Assembly: GCF_040436345.1 (NCBI RefSeq)
Contig: NC_133215.1
Span: forward strand, 20,157,306-20,221,305
Length of the DNA: 64,000 nt
Direction: 5' to 3'
DNA from: Pagrus major
Taxonomy: Eukaryota; Chordata; Actinopteri; Spariformes; Sparidae
Part shown: positions 11,745-26,208 of the stretch, piece by piece
Numbering within the stretch: the stretch's first letter is position 1
Layout of the letters: every line of letters begins with the position of its first letter
The notes under the pieces: generated by a model
Told to the model about the DNA's origin: nothing
The model's input: only the letters and a program-made list of their open reading frames with translations
Database searches by the model: none
Program-made: the position numbers and the translations under genes

Positions 11745-11751
11745 TTTATAA
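11745..11751 (-). promoter_or_regulatory. TATA box of sialidase copy 4
   Basis: TTATAAA on the gene strand, 54 nt before the ATG. It is flanked upstream by CAGCACCAAGCC and, further up, by an AGACTCCTCCCTCAT element that also occurs upstream of copies 1 and 3. Copy 2 has lost this exact box through the inverted duplication. Confidence 0.55.
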
Positions 11752-11799
11752 GGCTTGGTGCTGCCCTGTGTGGATGAGGGAGGAGTCTTTTATTACAGA

Positions 11800-14700
11800 A
11801 AATGACTCATTCACAAAACACTAATAAATCAACTAATTAAGTAATAAAGATAACAGTCTGGGGGTTGATGTCCTTATTCCCTCTACATCTTGATAAAACT
11901 ACAGAAAGGCAAAGAATAACAGGACAAGTTTTCACACCATGGTTGGAATATGTTTAATGCAAGGTGGATATTATTACATATTGCTAGTTATTCAAGGAAG
12001 TAAATTTAATAGCAGAACAGAGGCAGGATTGAAGACACAAATCATAGAACAAACTGTTTGACAAATGATCAGTCTGACACATGTGAGTTTCATCAAGGGA
12101 AACATACAGCTCAGAGAAAATTAATTAGATGGAGTTCTTTCTTGTAAAAGGGACAATGAATACGATTTCGAGCAATAACATATTACATGATATTATGCCA
12201 AAGTGGGAACAATCAATCCGTGTACCACTAGACACTTTGGCTGGACCAGAGGTAAAAAGGCTGTAGTCCTTGTCAACATTACCAAGGACTGGACTGTAAC
12301 AAATACACTTATTTACTAAATAAACCACTTATAGATGGTGTACCACTTGTTATAACCTTCATTAAATCAAGTTAAAATCCACCAAGAGATTCCCAAATTT
12401 CAGATTGGATTTCTGATTTGGATTGGTGTTATTGATCCCATTCAGCCACTTAATGTGCCATTCTATCTCCCCCCACCATTGAATTCATGTTACAACACCG
12501 CTGTTGTTCGAATCATCTGCCCCTACAAGTGGTTCCCAGTTTGTTGCACTAGCAACTGTTGGAAACACTACAAATGTTTTAAAATTATTAGTTCACAATT
12601 ATAATAATGTTTTTAAGGAAAAGAGATACTTTTCTTCTGCACCTTTCTACAAGCTCTGCAGATGTATTATGTTATCAATATGACATTTAACATTTAACGT
12701 GTGAATATGTGTTTACATTGGAGACACTGGGGACATGTTTTTTATAAGTATTATTTGTTAAAAGTGTTCTGAAAAATAGCTTGGACCAAGAAATGTAAAT
12801 TAACAAATGAAAAAGGCTGACAGACATCCACTGGTGCTTTCTACAATAAATGTGATATTGGCACTGTTTGATTGACATGGTGTTGAAGTTGTGGGTGTGA
12901 TACATACGGATGACGGTTACTAGGTTGGTCAATGTTATTGTGACCCAAATACAGATAAAGCAAGAAGACGGGGAAAGTTCAGAGATTTATTGACCAGATA
13001 AAGAAACATTAAGTAGGCAAAGGTCAAAACCTGGGAAAGCAGCCCAAATAGAAAAACAATTCCAAAGGGCCAGGCGGAAAAACCAAAATCCAATGATAAT
13101 GCAGAGCTTCAAAACAGGCATTAACAGGTCTCAGTGTCCTGGTTTCAGGTAGCAGATTACAGACGCTAAATGCAAAGGAGGGAGTGGCTGGATGTTGGAT
13201 CGAGGTGACTGTTGCAAGAGAACAGGGGACATCTCATGAACAGAGAACTGGAACAAATGGGTTTGGGGAAGTGGGAATGTGGCTGGAGGGAGGAATACAG
13301 AAGTCGAATGTAACAAGAATTTTAAAAGAAAGACACTGTCAGCAAAAAAATTCCAAGTATTTCAAAGGGGAGATAGAAACAGAAAACAATTTTCAATGAA
13401 AAGTTACAATGTGCCAGTTATAGAAGAGCATGTTCCTTTTTCATGAGAACAACTTTTACTTTGTGTTGTCAGCATTTAGCACTGCTCAGTTCATACTGCT
13501 GACACTGAGTCGTATCAAATGCTACCTGCAGCTAAACGTGTACCACATTAATTCAAGGGTCTGAACAATACATGGTTGCATCATCTGCATAACATGTAAG
13601 AAAACCTTTGACACACCATGGCTGTGAAGCACTTACAAATATATGGTATATCAGACAAAATCCAAAATCTAACCCAGGTTTCCATCCTCTCTCTCTCTCT
13701 CCCGACACTGCACAACAAATCTACCTACGGGTACTAATAAAAGTGAACTGAACTGAACTGAACTGAACAATGTATCACAAGTCTTAACCAAACTTCAAGA
13801 AAGTTGGCTGAGGAAAATGCAAATGAAAGCTTGTTTTCATACACTACGAACATGCAATCATTAAGAGTTGGTTGATCGGAGGCCAGTTGGAAAATAATTT
13901 TACCATTGCAAAAGAAAAGGGCGCAAGAAGATGATGTAATTAAACCTAGGGCTGGTAAGTTACTTTAAAAAAAATATTTAAGTTATATTTGTAGAAAATC
14001 TCTTCCCTACATCCCGGCAGCAATCAATAAATCAAATGCTCTGAGAAAAAACGAAAGAAGATCCTGTGCCTGTCGTTGTCACAGGCTTAAACAATGATAC
14101 GCTTCTGGGGTAAGCTGGGTAACCCTTTTCAGACATAGGTACATTCCTGGTGGCTATTTTGCTTGTGTTTATCTGATTGTGGCATTTAACAGAGTAGTGA
14201 ATGTATATATTAATTAGACTAAAAAAGCTAAGAGAGCTTGTTGAAACTAGTGAACCAGCCAGCTCTGGAGGAAGGCCTGTGAGGAGGGAGTGGGATTCTT
14301 TCGCTGGATACTTTCAAAATTTAGCTTGCTCTTGCTGGATTCTACAATCTTACCAACCCCACTTTTCAAAAATGACTAATTACACCTCTGAAGGTGAAAA
14401 ACATTGTAGCAAACACAAAGGAAATATGACTTTTCTGTTTGTTTGATGTATTAATGTGAGAAGGTTTAGATCAGATCTGTCTGGAGTGATGATCTGTCAT
14501 GTAAGTTCAATGTTTGCTAAGTCAGATGCTTCCAGTTTCCATTAACTACGTGAAGTGTGTATTGAAAAGGGGAAGGTTGTTTTTTTGGGTTTTTTTTGCA
14601 GAACTTTGCAGTTTCACCCAAATGCTGAACTATTAAATGAGGTCAACAGAGAGGCTTAATTCATGGAAAAGCTTGTTTTTCATTTTCACTTGTCCACTGC

Positions 14701-15060
14701 TCATCATAGGCAGACATTTCTCCTGTCTAGGAAAAAAAGAGATCTGTCACCCTCAATGACCTTTATCAGTGGAAACATATCATTTGAAAGTATATAATAA
14801 TATGCAATGAAAACTCTTTAAAGATGCGGACCGATGTGCTTTTAAATTTCTAAAGACTGAAAAAACAAATTTGTTTTTCTCAGCATTTAAGGACAGCAGG
14901 TAAATCGTCAACCTGCAAATCAGTAGCACACATAAAACAATTAACATTTATTACTGAGCTGTATAACCTTGCAAGGTCTGTCTCAAATACCATTGCAGTC
15001 ACATGCATTGGCACAATGTTGGCATGAAAATTCAACCCTTTTGTTTTGGCTCCCATTTTT
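11800..15060. other. Gene-free stretch with retroposon fragments
   Basis: No gene is supported. About 12950-13330 has the character of a dispersed element (tttattgacc.. caaaggtcaaaacctggg wording) that I cannot name. At about 13715-13770 a LINE-like 3' tail ends in a short (TGAAC)n repeat, resembling fish L2-type tails. The remainder shows only short AT-rich frames. Confidence 0.4.
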
Positions 15061-17320
15061 TACGAGTGAAGTAAAAGATTTAAGACTTTTTTTTATGCAT
15101 ATTTATCCATCCACCTGACAGGTGTGGCTTATCAAGATGTTGATTAGACAACCTGATTAGTGCAAAGGTGTTCTTTGGACTAATCACAATTAAAGGCATG
15201 TCACACAACACAGATGTCACAATTTCAGTCCCATAAGCCGTCTCCAATGTGGTTTGATGTGGTGTGTGACCAACATCACGGAGAACTGGTGAACATCCCT
15301 GCAGCCAACACTTGCTCAAAAATTGAGACATCTGTGGCATTGTGTTGTGTGATAAAACTGCACAGTGGCGTTTTATTGGATTAGTCCAAAGTACAACTGT
15401 GCACTAATCATGTTGTTTAATCAACTTCTTGATAAGCCACACCTTTCAGGTCAATGGATTGTTTTGACAAAGGATATGGGGATAGAATACTGACATTAAC
15501 CGCGCGCGAGCAATGAGACTTGCGCGCGCGCAAATCAAACATCCGCGCGCACATTTTTTTTCCGAGCACTTTCAAAGCACTCGCGAGCTATTTTGTATCC
15601 TGCATCTCTGCCCCCTCGAGCAATATTGTAGCCTGCGAGGAGAAAAACAGCTCGAGCGTGCGCAGAGTCCGCCCTACATTTTTTATTTTCGTAAAACGGT
15701 TTTGTTCATATTCTAGATCTACTTCTTTCTCCCTGAAAATTATAAACGTAATATTAAAAAATTATTTGAAAAAAAAAGATAGAAGGCCTATAGTTAATAA
15801 TATCTCGATATGAGAGCAGCACATAAGCCTATGTCCTGATGCAGATGTGTGTCAATATAGTAGGCTATTTCTCCAGCTGCTAGCCTATATTTGAGACAGG
15901 CTATATATATATATATATATATCTATATGGGAGAGGCTTTTATTTAATTCTGAACAAATCTTATGCTCAGCAAAGATGGAAAAAATACAATATAATCAAC
16001 TCATTCTTACTGTTTAAAAGAGTAATAGAGGGAAAGAGCCGGATCTGGAGCACACATTCATTTTAAGTTAACTAGTGATTAAACTTCTAAATAAATGTGT
16101 TGCTCCGGCCACAGACTGTAGCCATACAGGCTCCAGCTCTTTCCTTGGGTCAGTCCGAGCTCTCAATGGTCAGGCTCGAACAACACTGTCCGGACGTGCT
16201 GGGTTCGGATCGAAAACATTAATAACCTCGGGTCAGGTCGGACCACGGGCTTCTTCTTCTTCTTCTTTTTTTTTTTTTTGCCGCAGTCCTTATGCACAGC
16301 TCCACTACTTCCTCAACTTAAGCCAGCTCCTTTATTTCCTGTCTTACATTATTGGACAAATTGACTAATCCAGGTGTGTCTGACCATTGTGACTACTGAA
16401 GTCAGACACACAGGTCCAGGCTTCAACACCTGCGGATTGGATCGGGTCAGGTCTCTGAGAAGGAATGAAGCAAACTGCTCAGATGGGCGATCGTGGGCTT
16501 TGAGAGGTTTGTAAATTCACAAGAACTTGCAGAAAATAATTTTTTAATATTACGTTTATAATTTTCAGGGAGAAAGAAGTAGATCTAGAATATGAACAAA
16601 ACCGTTTTACCAAAATAAAAAATGTACAGTCTGTGTGCAACAGGACCCAAGTTCCAAAAAATGATTAGTGTTTTATCAGATTAATGTCAACGATGGAGGA
16701 AAGAAAAGACAGCACTCAGACAAACATATTGAAGTTCATTGCTCTGTGTGACATTTTGCAAACATTCAAGTCAAGACACCAAATCACAATACATGTCATT
16801 CAGGCATTCAGGGCTGTGTGGTTTGTCCCGTTTGTCCTAGTGGTGTTGCCTTACCTTGCTGTCCACTTGGTGAATTCGCTCAACCAATTATTTTGGGGAT
16901 ACAATGGTGATTGGCATGCCCCCCAGGCCCGCCCCCTTGCTGACAAAAACCGCCCACTAAAAAAAATCACTCGCGCGCGAGCAGGGGAAAGTTTTTCGAG
17001 CGAGGAGAGGAGAGATTCGCGAGCGCGCAGTCTGCGCATGCGCGAGCAAGGGAAAGTATTGCGAGCGGACTCTGCGCACGCTCGAGCTGTTTTTCTCCTC
17101 GCAGGCTACAATATTGCTCGAGGGGGCAGAGATGCAGGATACAAAATAGCTCGCGAGTGCTTTGAAAGCGCTTGGAAAAAAAAAATGCGCACGCGGATAT
17201 TTGATTTGCGCGCGCGCGGTTTATGTCAGTATTCTATCCCCATTAAAGGAGCTCACTAACAAGGAGATTAACGAATATGTGTTCAAAATCTGAGAGAAAT
17301 AATTATTGTCCGCTATTGAA
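15061..17320. mobile_element. Tc1/mariner remnant split by a foldback insertion
   Basis: 15106-15146 and 15418-15458 form an inverted repeat (CACCTGACAGGTGTGGC against GCCACACCTTTCAGGT). Between them lie fragments resembling the transposase-coding part of a Tc1/mariner element widespread in fish (CATAAGCCGTCTCCAATGT), with most of the gene deleted. The element's outer part stops at about 15474 and resumes at about 17245 (AGCTCACTAAC, then GAGAGAAATAA), so the sequence between is a later insertion. The family assignment is from memory of the consensus. Confidence 0.65.
15475..17244. mobile_element. 1.77-kb foldback element
   Basis: The ends are inverted copies (GGGGATAGAATACTGACAT at about 15478; its complement ends at 17241). 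The left arm 15475-15768 matches two blocks on the right, read in reverse: about 17063-17244 (CpG- and GCGCGC-rich) and about 16539-16628 (AT-rich, AGATCTAGAATATGAAC). About 430 bp at 16629-17062 interrupt the right arm. AAAGGA flanks both sides (15469-15474 and 17245-17250), a possible target duplication. The centre has an (AT)n run at 15901-15922 and a CTT-rich tract near 16250. No transposase is seen, so it is non-autonomous. The arginine-rich open frames inside it are by-products of GCGCGC. Confidence 0.75.
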
Positions 17321-17384
17321 ATGGAGTCCACTAACATAAACAACTGGCTTCCAGCACATCACAGAAGCTCTACAGAGCCCCTTT

Positions 17385-17735
17385 AAAGGTCCGATACTGT
17401 AGAAAGTGAGATTCCTCATGTCTGTTCTGATTATAAAGCAGGTCTAGGTGCTATATTAATACTTTGAAAGTATCAAAATGCTCAATTCAGGTAGAAATAC
17501 ACACGGCTCGTATTCAGAAACAGTTTCTTTAAACGAGCCATCAGGACTTCTGTATGGTTGTGATGTCACAACTATATAGTCACCGATCCCCAAGCACGGC
17601 CGTGGGTGCAAAAACGCCAGGAGAGCTGATGCTGAGACACGGTGGGCGGTGCCTGCTCAGGCCTGTGAGAGCTAACCAATCAGAGCAGACTTAGGAGGAT
17701 GGGCCTTAAAAAGACAGGCGCTAAAATGGATTGCT
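17385..17735. mobile_element. Dispersed teleost repeat
   Basis: The wording from TACTGTAGAAAGTGAGATT through TGTGATGTCACAAC to CCAATCAGAGCAGACTT is a recurrent interspersed repeat in fish genomes as I remember them, probably a non-autonomous DNA transposon. No coding capacity is seen. Family and exact ends are not determined. Confidence 0.5.
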
Positions 17736-20700
17736 CAGACAGAGGGTGAATAAAGGTGCTGCAGTAATAGACAGTTTAGGAAAAGTAATGGGGTTTATGA
17801 AAATTAAAGCATTTAAACATTTCTGGTAGACACCCAAGCATTAAAAAAAAGAACCTAAACATTAGCTTAATATGGGGCCTCTCAAGGAAAGTGATGAATG
17901 GAGTCATAGTCCAAGCTGCACTGAAGTCTTTATGATCAATAATTGATGAATCGATAGATAAAAGATATCGAGAACAAAACAGCCTCAAGGGCAGTTGTGG
18001 TGGTTTCATACACAAGGAGAGAAAAGGTTTTGTAAGAGCTGCTCCCTACAACACCGTGCTGAGTGCTGCACTGTGCCACCCTGCAGCCCATAAATATCAC
18101 AAATATCCCCCTTTCCTCTCCTCCTCCCACTCCTCTGCTTCTCCTCCCTCCAAACTGCTCTACCCTGCTGCTCTGTATCCACTCTTTCCTCCAGTGCTCA
18201 TAAAAAAGCAGAGCTGACAGGTGCTGGAGACCCAAGCCAGGAATACAAGAGTTGCTGGGATCATTAATGAGCTCTGGGCCTGATAACTTGAATATTTTTG
18301 GATCAAATAAATCTGTACTTTATATTCTTTCCAAATATATAGACATCAACAGCTGCCTCTAAATTCAAATGGACTTGTTTGAACTGGTTTTTAAAACGGG
18401 GAGACCTGAATCAGCAAAAACAAACAGCTGCAAAGTGTTGAATACACCGACGGGCCAATCCTGACACGAGGTCTGGTTAACTGGAAGGGGAAGTAAGACG
18501 AAGACAGACACAAGGTCAGTGTCAAAAGCAGCTTTGTTATTTTAGTAGAGGACTCAAATCTCCTTCCTCCTCCTCCATCTCCTCCACCCACCACCGACTT
18601 GGCCAGCCCTGGATGTCTCTGCCGCAGTTGGGAGAAGTTAGGAAGAGTCGGATGACTTGATGTTTTCTGCTGTTGTGTTGACAAGCCTCCCATCTGAGCA
18701 CGCAGCCAAGGACCACCCTGGTTGACTCTTGTAAAAGCTCACTCCCCTTCGCCCTCGCTCGCTCTTTCCTCCGCTCACATGTGAGCTTGTGAACTCTGGT
18801 TTTCTTCTTTGGCTGCCTTGTTCTCTTTGTTCATTTTGTCTGTGTGCATCATGCTTGTGTTTGCAAGTTGTTGATATAGAATCAGAAATCAGATCTTCAG
18901 CTCCTCGCCATCAAAATAACAATCACAGACATTAGTTCAGGAGTGAAAGAGTGAGAGTGCTGACATCTTACACGCATGAATAAAGGGTGCATGTTGCATT
19001 GAGAACAGGCCATTTGTGTATGCTGCTTGAACTAGCTTGTAGGCTACACTTAATTTGTTAGTATTCTGAACATCAACGAAATATATTTTGTGTGTCACAT
19101 CACGTCAGTTTGTCGTGTTCTGTTACATCATATTAAACCAGATTAATGTAGTCTTTGGGAACGACAGCTAATTAAATACCAAACAAATCAATGTGTATCA
19201 CGTCACATTCACATTCACATTCACATTATCCATTAGGACACACTGACTTGCAACATTAGCCACAATGGCAAAATACAGATGATACTACTTCCCTGGACAA
19301 TATTTTTGCACATACATCAACATCCTTAATTCTGATAGTCACATTGTACATAATTCTTTATTGTATTGATTGGATACTGATGATATTGTACATGCAAATT
19401 TCTATAAACCTAAAAAAGTTACTTTAAATAATCACATGTTTCTGTTACTATTATAATTATTTTCATACTTTATTTTTTAGTCTTATTTTTCTATAAATGC
19501 TCCCTGACTTAAAGAAAAAAACTATATAAAACTTTAAAAACAAACAAGAAAAACTATACTATACTATACTATACTATACCAAACTATACTATGCTATGGG
19601 TCACAGGCCAAAACTAAGCTTTAGGCAACTATTGACTTGTGTTTGTTTCTTCCACTCTCAGTGTTTTGTGTATTAGCAATCAATTTTTGGTAACTTGATT
19701 TATAACAAATCTCTGTTATTAAGCGCAATAAAAGCACAATATAAACTTCAATAAAAAAGGCCTTAAAAACTAGAATTAACTCAGTGACGCTCTACAAGAA
19801 AGCACCTCAAATGTATTTAAGACCCTGAAAACGTATTTTCCCAATCAGCCTCTTGCTTTCAGTAATATGGTCCTCAGAACAGTTTTTTCACAGGAGACAT
19901 TTCTGTATTTGGGTTTTTTTTTCTGTCTCCTCCAATGGTTTGAATTGGGCGGGACTCCAATGGACACGGATCAGGATTCATTCTTTCAAATCACATTTTG
20001 ATGGCAGCTGATTGGTTGTTTGGTCACCATCAATCAAATCTAATCAAGCCACACCTGCACAGTCCACATAACCTTATGAACACATATTGGTTGTTGAATA
20101 TTTAATCATGCATTATTAATGTTAAAGAGAAATACTTAGGATTTGAAGTCACATTTTTAGGAGCTCCTATCAGCTTCAGCCCAGTCGCCAGATTAAAATG
20201 TTGGCCTTGTATGTTTCTACAAACCACAGATGAGTAAATTTGCACCATCGAAAAGTCACATGATGAACCTGGAGCCTTCAGGGCCCCTGAGGGTCTGAGC
20301 CCCAGAGTTGTTGCCCACTGATGATTCAGCACTGGTTGCCACGGTGTAAATGATACAGCCAAATTTCTGCTGGTTCACAGAGTTATATCATCTCACAATA
20401 AATCACTCACCCCCACCCCGATTCCACCGCCATCCTTGAATGTTGAATGTAATATATATATAACATACATATATATATATAAGTTATCTATCTATCTATC
20501 TGTCTATATTAACTCTGTGCTCATATTTGCACTTTATCTGCCCTTAACTGTATGTCTCATAAACTGACTGTGTTGTATCTGTTTTCTGTGCTCTTCAAAG
20601 TAATTGGTGATCCAACCAAAGGTCAACCTAAGATTAACGTCAGAACCAGGGAACAGCAACATGAACCCAATCTGCAATACATTTCCCAATTATTGACAAC

Positions 20701-23700
20701 CTGTAACAGAAGAAAAGTGCATCTGCAGGCCTGAGTCGTCTGTATAAGCTCAGCACGGCCCCTTTGAACCGTAATCCCCCAAATGTTCACTCACACAGCA
20801 GAAGGCCTCGCTAAGTGGAGCACTGTCACACAATACAAGGATTCACTTCAAAAACAATACGAATACGAAACAAGGGAGATGCACATGTGCGGGGAAGCAG
20901 ACTCCTTCATAAAACAAAAAAAAAATCACCAAGTTGAAAGACATGAAAGCTGAATATGTCTCAGCATATGGTCGCCAGATTTGTGGCAGATTTCCGATCA
21001 TAGAGATACAAGCTTTCCTGGTTTTTGAGAAAGGAAGGATGGGAGGGGGAGGGAGTCTGTTTCATTTTAGACTACTATAGTGGTCAGTGTTTCATGTATG
21101 TGCAAAAGCTGACAGGCAGCTCCATTCACAGCCATACATGCTTTGAATCTGATGCTGCAGTTGCAAGGAAAGATCGAGTCTTTCAGGCTTTGAGCTTCAA
21201 TGAAATGCTTAGTATTTTTTAATGTTAGCCACAGTCATGATTCATGAGGAATGAAACCAAAATGACAGATAAAAAACAAAGTCTATTAGCAAGTGATCAA
21301 CGCTTCAATGAGAATTACTTTTTTTATTCTGATTTGTCAGCCAAAAAAATCAGATCATAAAACTGCAAGAGCTGCTCACAGATTGCATTTACATAAAAAT
21401 AAAATATCTGACGTGTGATACATTTTTGAGGGAGACTACACAGGGAGAAAGCATATGGCATGCAATATTTTTCCCTTGAGTGGAAAGCAGTGAAAATAGA
21501 AAACTTGTGTTAGATGTCTGCTTTACAAAAATGATGAGTAGCACTGTTTGCATGCAGATCGTGAATGGTGGCATCATGTTTGACAAATGTATGTTGTCCA
21601 AAAAGGGATCTAGCAATGCTCTTGCATGGGTTCTACCTATCATGTCTGTTTTGAATCATGAAACATTAACAAAAAATTAAAAGGAGAAACTGACCTCATG
21701 TTGCAAAAGATGTCAAAAGGGCCCAAGATTTTTAGCCTGATTATCAGACTGAATTGCATTTTTTAATCAAACATTGTGCACGTTTGCCCTGTTTTGGAGG
21801 GGTTTTAGTGTTTAGCTGCTAAAGGGCCAGGTATTTCCTTCAGGAGTTTGTGGAGACCAAAACCAGAGCTAAAAGAGAGATAAGAGTCACATTCACAAGG
21901 TGGCCAGAAATATGACCTCAAATAAATGATAATGTTGCTCCATCACTGCTCCATCCATATCAACTTAAAAGGTGATGATATGTCAGTGCTGATTCAGCTT
22001 ATTCTAAGTCATGTTTAAAGTTATTTCTGCATTTACACTCAAAACAATCTCATCTGCACTTTTCTGTTTGCTTTTGCATTTTTTTTTGTCTCTTTACAGA
22101 AAAATTATGTCTTCACTCTTAAAGATATGGTATAACATTTCTGTAAAAAAAAAAAAAGTAAAAAAACTACTAGAACTTTATAACATTTTATTTACATATT
22201 TTTATTGACATTACCCCAAATGTATCCAAGGATGTACACACTAGAGAAATCCACAAGTTTACTCAAGGTGAGTTTTATTTGGTCGCCTGTGACTACCTGG
22301 AGAGAGTCAGAGAGTGAGGAAGAAAGTCTGCAAACCAGACTAAACATAATGTGAACATAACTTTGAAACATAACCTCATACTTGGTACTCATCGGTGGTT
22401 GTTATTCATTGTTTTTTCACCCCAAATAGTCAGATTTCTTTACTGTGCATTAGCCGTAAGCTAGTGGGCAACAGCATGCAACCTCTCACTAAACTCAGCA
22501 CTCATCAGTATCAAAGTACATTTCCCCTCCAGCCCCTGTCAGCAGTCACCATTACAGTACATAAACACTCTACCAGTTCTCCTCCCATCAGGCTCCGGAT
22601 CAGAAGAAAAAGTCAGACGTGACTCTGGGTGTTTATTCCTCCAGACGGTTTGGCTCTGCACCAAACACCTTATGCTTTGTTTTGATAGAGAGACCCCTCG
22701 CAGCAGAAATGACATTTTGTGCTTTTAAACCACATATAAAACATCGATTGGCTCAGTTGTCTTGAGGAAACAGAGCACAACACCATATGTATGTGAATTG
22801 CTGCATAACTGTAGATGTAAATCAATATGTATTGATATATCACTGCGAGACATTTAGTCAAGGTTCGAGGTTCACACCACCTTTAAGTGTTCACAGTATA
22901 CAAGCACTGTAAATATGTATAGCCATACGCATGCCCTAAACACCCACACAGGCCCACACACACTTCTCATATCAGCGAGCTTCTCCACATTCAGAATCCA
23001 AGTAATTACATGAGATAACACTGAGTTTTTAAAGATATCAGGATACTTCATTTATTGCTCTATAACCTGCGAGAAAGGAACAGCTCTGAAAGAACAACAA
23101 CTACTAAAGTGCCAAGTGGGATAAAACCTAATAGCCCCAATAACCAGAGCATCAACCAAAATAAGTTTTAACAGTTCCAGGTAACACACCTCGCCATCGT
23201 AGCTGAGCCGCAGTGAACGTGGATTGAGGCCTTGTTTATCCCTGTGTGTGTTTGCTTTTCCATGCTCGCTGGTTTAATTTAATATCTCGTTATGAGAGCG
23301 AGCTCTGAGGTCATCTGAGCCAACGGGGCGAAAATATGAAGGATCAAGGAAAGACCCTGTATGGAGAGGGCAAAATAGTAAATGCAAACAGGACGTATAC
23401 AAACACAAACTGGTCTGCTTTATATGATGTTCTATGTCCAGGAAGTCTTAAATACAGATTGTTTTCTGTCATTTAGGAGGGCGAGTTTAATATCATGCTG
23501 TGTAACAAGCCACATCTTTATCCTGTTAAACTTTATTAATTTGGCCTCAGCTTTCATCCAGACTTTATAGGCCTTCGAAATGCCTGAATCCCAGAGGTGG
23601 GGCTTGTCGAACAGGGCTCACCCACTGTTAGCTATGTAAACAGCTGTAACCCACACACAGACAACACACACACATACACACATGCTGCGGAGGAAAGAAA

Positions 23701-26172
23701 CAGTAAATCAAACCAAAAGAAGGAACCAAAAAAAAAAAGATGCAAGGCTGAAGTTTGAAGGGTTATGATAGATTTTCTGTGCAAGCCGCACGCAGTAATC
23801 TCACAGTGCAAATATTCAGAGGTGAGGACAGTAAATGTGACATATTCATACAGAATGTTTTAGAGGGCAAGGTGGACAAAAGATACGACATCACTGTATT
23901 TTACAGAAACTAAAAACAAGCTAAGTTAAAGATGAATTCTTAGAAACTGTAGTTGACAAAAACAGTTTCAGCAGCTGTTCTGGAGCTTTCAATCAAAACT
24001 CAACACCTTCCTCAGCAGATGAGGTTTGCCCAGTTGTCATTACATTTAATTCTTTTTTCTAAAGCACTTAAAGGACACTTCATGTCCATGATAGCTTAGA
24101 AGTTGAGAACATTTGACAAAAGCTTTCAGATGAAAAGCTCCAGAAATCCTACTGAGTGAACCTAGTGATGCTGTTATACATTTTTGACGGTACACCGTTT
24201 TATGTTTCTTATGTACAAACACATATATATTGTACATATGTACCTTATTCCGACTGTTCCATACCTATTCCCTTTAATCATTTTTATTGCTTTATACTTC
24301 ATTGATTAATTTTACCGCTATTATACTCCGACTTATTTCTTTATACATTATATTACTACTATTATTTATTATTTCTGTAGTGGAGTCTCTTGAAAGTACT
24401 TGTACAAATGAAGTGATAATAAACATCTTGAATCTTGAAAAGTCAGAAAATGATCTGCTGAACACAAACTGTAATATTATTTTTTTTGTATCCAGCAAAA
24501 CCACATTTTTGTTCTGACTGTTGGTTGTGAGAGCATGTTGAGGGAAAATGTTTGTTTCCTTTTCATTTATTACTATTTTTCAAGTGTAGTCATTTTCATT
24601 TACACAGTATTTTTTTTAATAACAACATGTACACTGTATGGACAGTTTATCCATGTTGATCCAGTGTGTGTGTGTATTTGTATATGTATATCACACTAAG
24701 CCATCTAAAGTGTGTGTGGTCAGGAAGCGCCGCGAGCAGCAGAACAACTGTCTTCAAAGGTAGTTTACTGTAAATAGGCTTAATGATGGTTTGAATGTTT
24801 AACTGTTCTGCTCCTTGTTATTCATGACTACATGATATTTACTTACAGAGCATACAGTTAAATAAAGACAACAAGTTTAACTGTGGTCTCAGGTGGTTTC
24901 TGAGTTACAGTAATATTAATTGAACTTGATGGAAGTTTATTATTTCCCTTGGAAACAGTGTTAATACAAGTTGTCTGTGTGTCAGCATTATGAACATACC
25001 TATAATGCGCCTACAGCACCTTGTTATTCAAGATAAAAGCACTCATGAATCCTGATTCTTTATAACAATAATGCATTGCATCAATGTCTATAATGCATTA
25101 TAAACATTAGTACATATAAACATTAGTTTTTTATTTTACTTAATGAAAACAGTGACCACCTATAGTGACTTGTGATGTATTACGTCTGCCTATAACACTG
25201 AGATGCCGTTACTTTACTTAAAGAACCCAATGACTACTTACGATCCCCTTATAATGCACTATAATAGTGATTATAACGTGCTATGAAATGATTATAATAA
25301 ACTGCAACTATGAGAATTTTAATGCAAAAATAGAGTGAGCATGTTTATGAAGTATTGATACTTGACCTTAAAAGTCATATTAAAATGCTTTAAAGCACTC
25401 TGAATATTCCAACTTATAGGAGCACCATATACTATCGGTGCCTTTAAACACATTATAAGTATGTTCAAAACATGTAAGAATACATTATAGACCTGGGCTA
25501 AAAAGATACAAGTACGTACTTGTGATTTTTTGAAGGTTTGTAGTAATCGTAGATGGAAAAGTTTACTAGGTTAAGTGCTTTACTTTATTCTTATTATGTT
25601 TAACGTTAAAAATCAGTCTTTTGTTCCTCAGTAAGTTCAACCTGTCTGATTCCCTCTCATCAACACCTTCCTCAAACACACACACACACAAACAGTAACT
25701 GGACATGTTTTGACAGGTGGTCATCTCTGGTTTATACTGTATAATAGCAGCCTGCAGAAGTTCCTCCGGGAACGGAAGAAGAGATGGAAAGAGAGCCAGT
25801 GCGTGTGTGTGTGTGTGTAACCAAATGACAGACAACCAGAGCAAACACACACGCACACACAGGGAAGAAAAAGAGAGAGCGATTGAGCAAGAAGGAGAGG
25901 GAGTCTGAGTGTTATTTCAGTCACAATACATCCAGTTGTCACTGAGCCCCGTGACCAAAAGCTTTTTCATTCCCTCCTCTCTGTTTCATAAAGCACCTCC
26001 GTATGCAGAGCAGCACATCTGGTGGACAGATGTCTATCTCTCCGTCTCTTGTTTTCTCTCCCTCTGTACTTCTTTTTCCTTTAGGCAGGCCTGGTGCTAA
26101 TCCCTTTCTCCTCCACCTGGCCCGGACCACCCACACACTGAGCGGGGCTGCGGCAGCCCACCAGCAGAGAGT

Positions 26173-26174
<2 letters not shown>

Positions 26175-26207
<33 letters not shown>
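26175..26207. repeat. (TG)n microsatellite
   Basis: Uninterrupted GT dinucleotide run of about 33 bp. Open frames across it encode Cys-Val or Val-Cys runs and are not genes. Confidence 0.95.

Positions 26208-26208
<1 letters not shown>

Noticed and set aside
16684-17259. 191-codon open frame rich in Arg and Ala
   Set aside because: It lies across the GCGCGC-rich arm of the foldback element; the composition explains the frame and no domain is recognisable.
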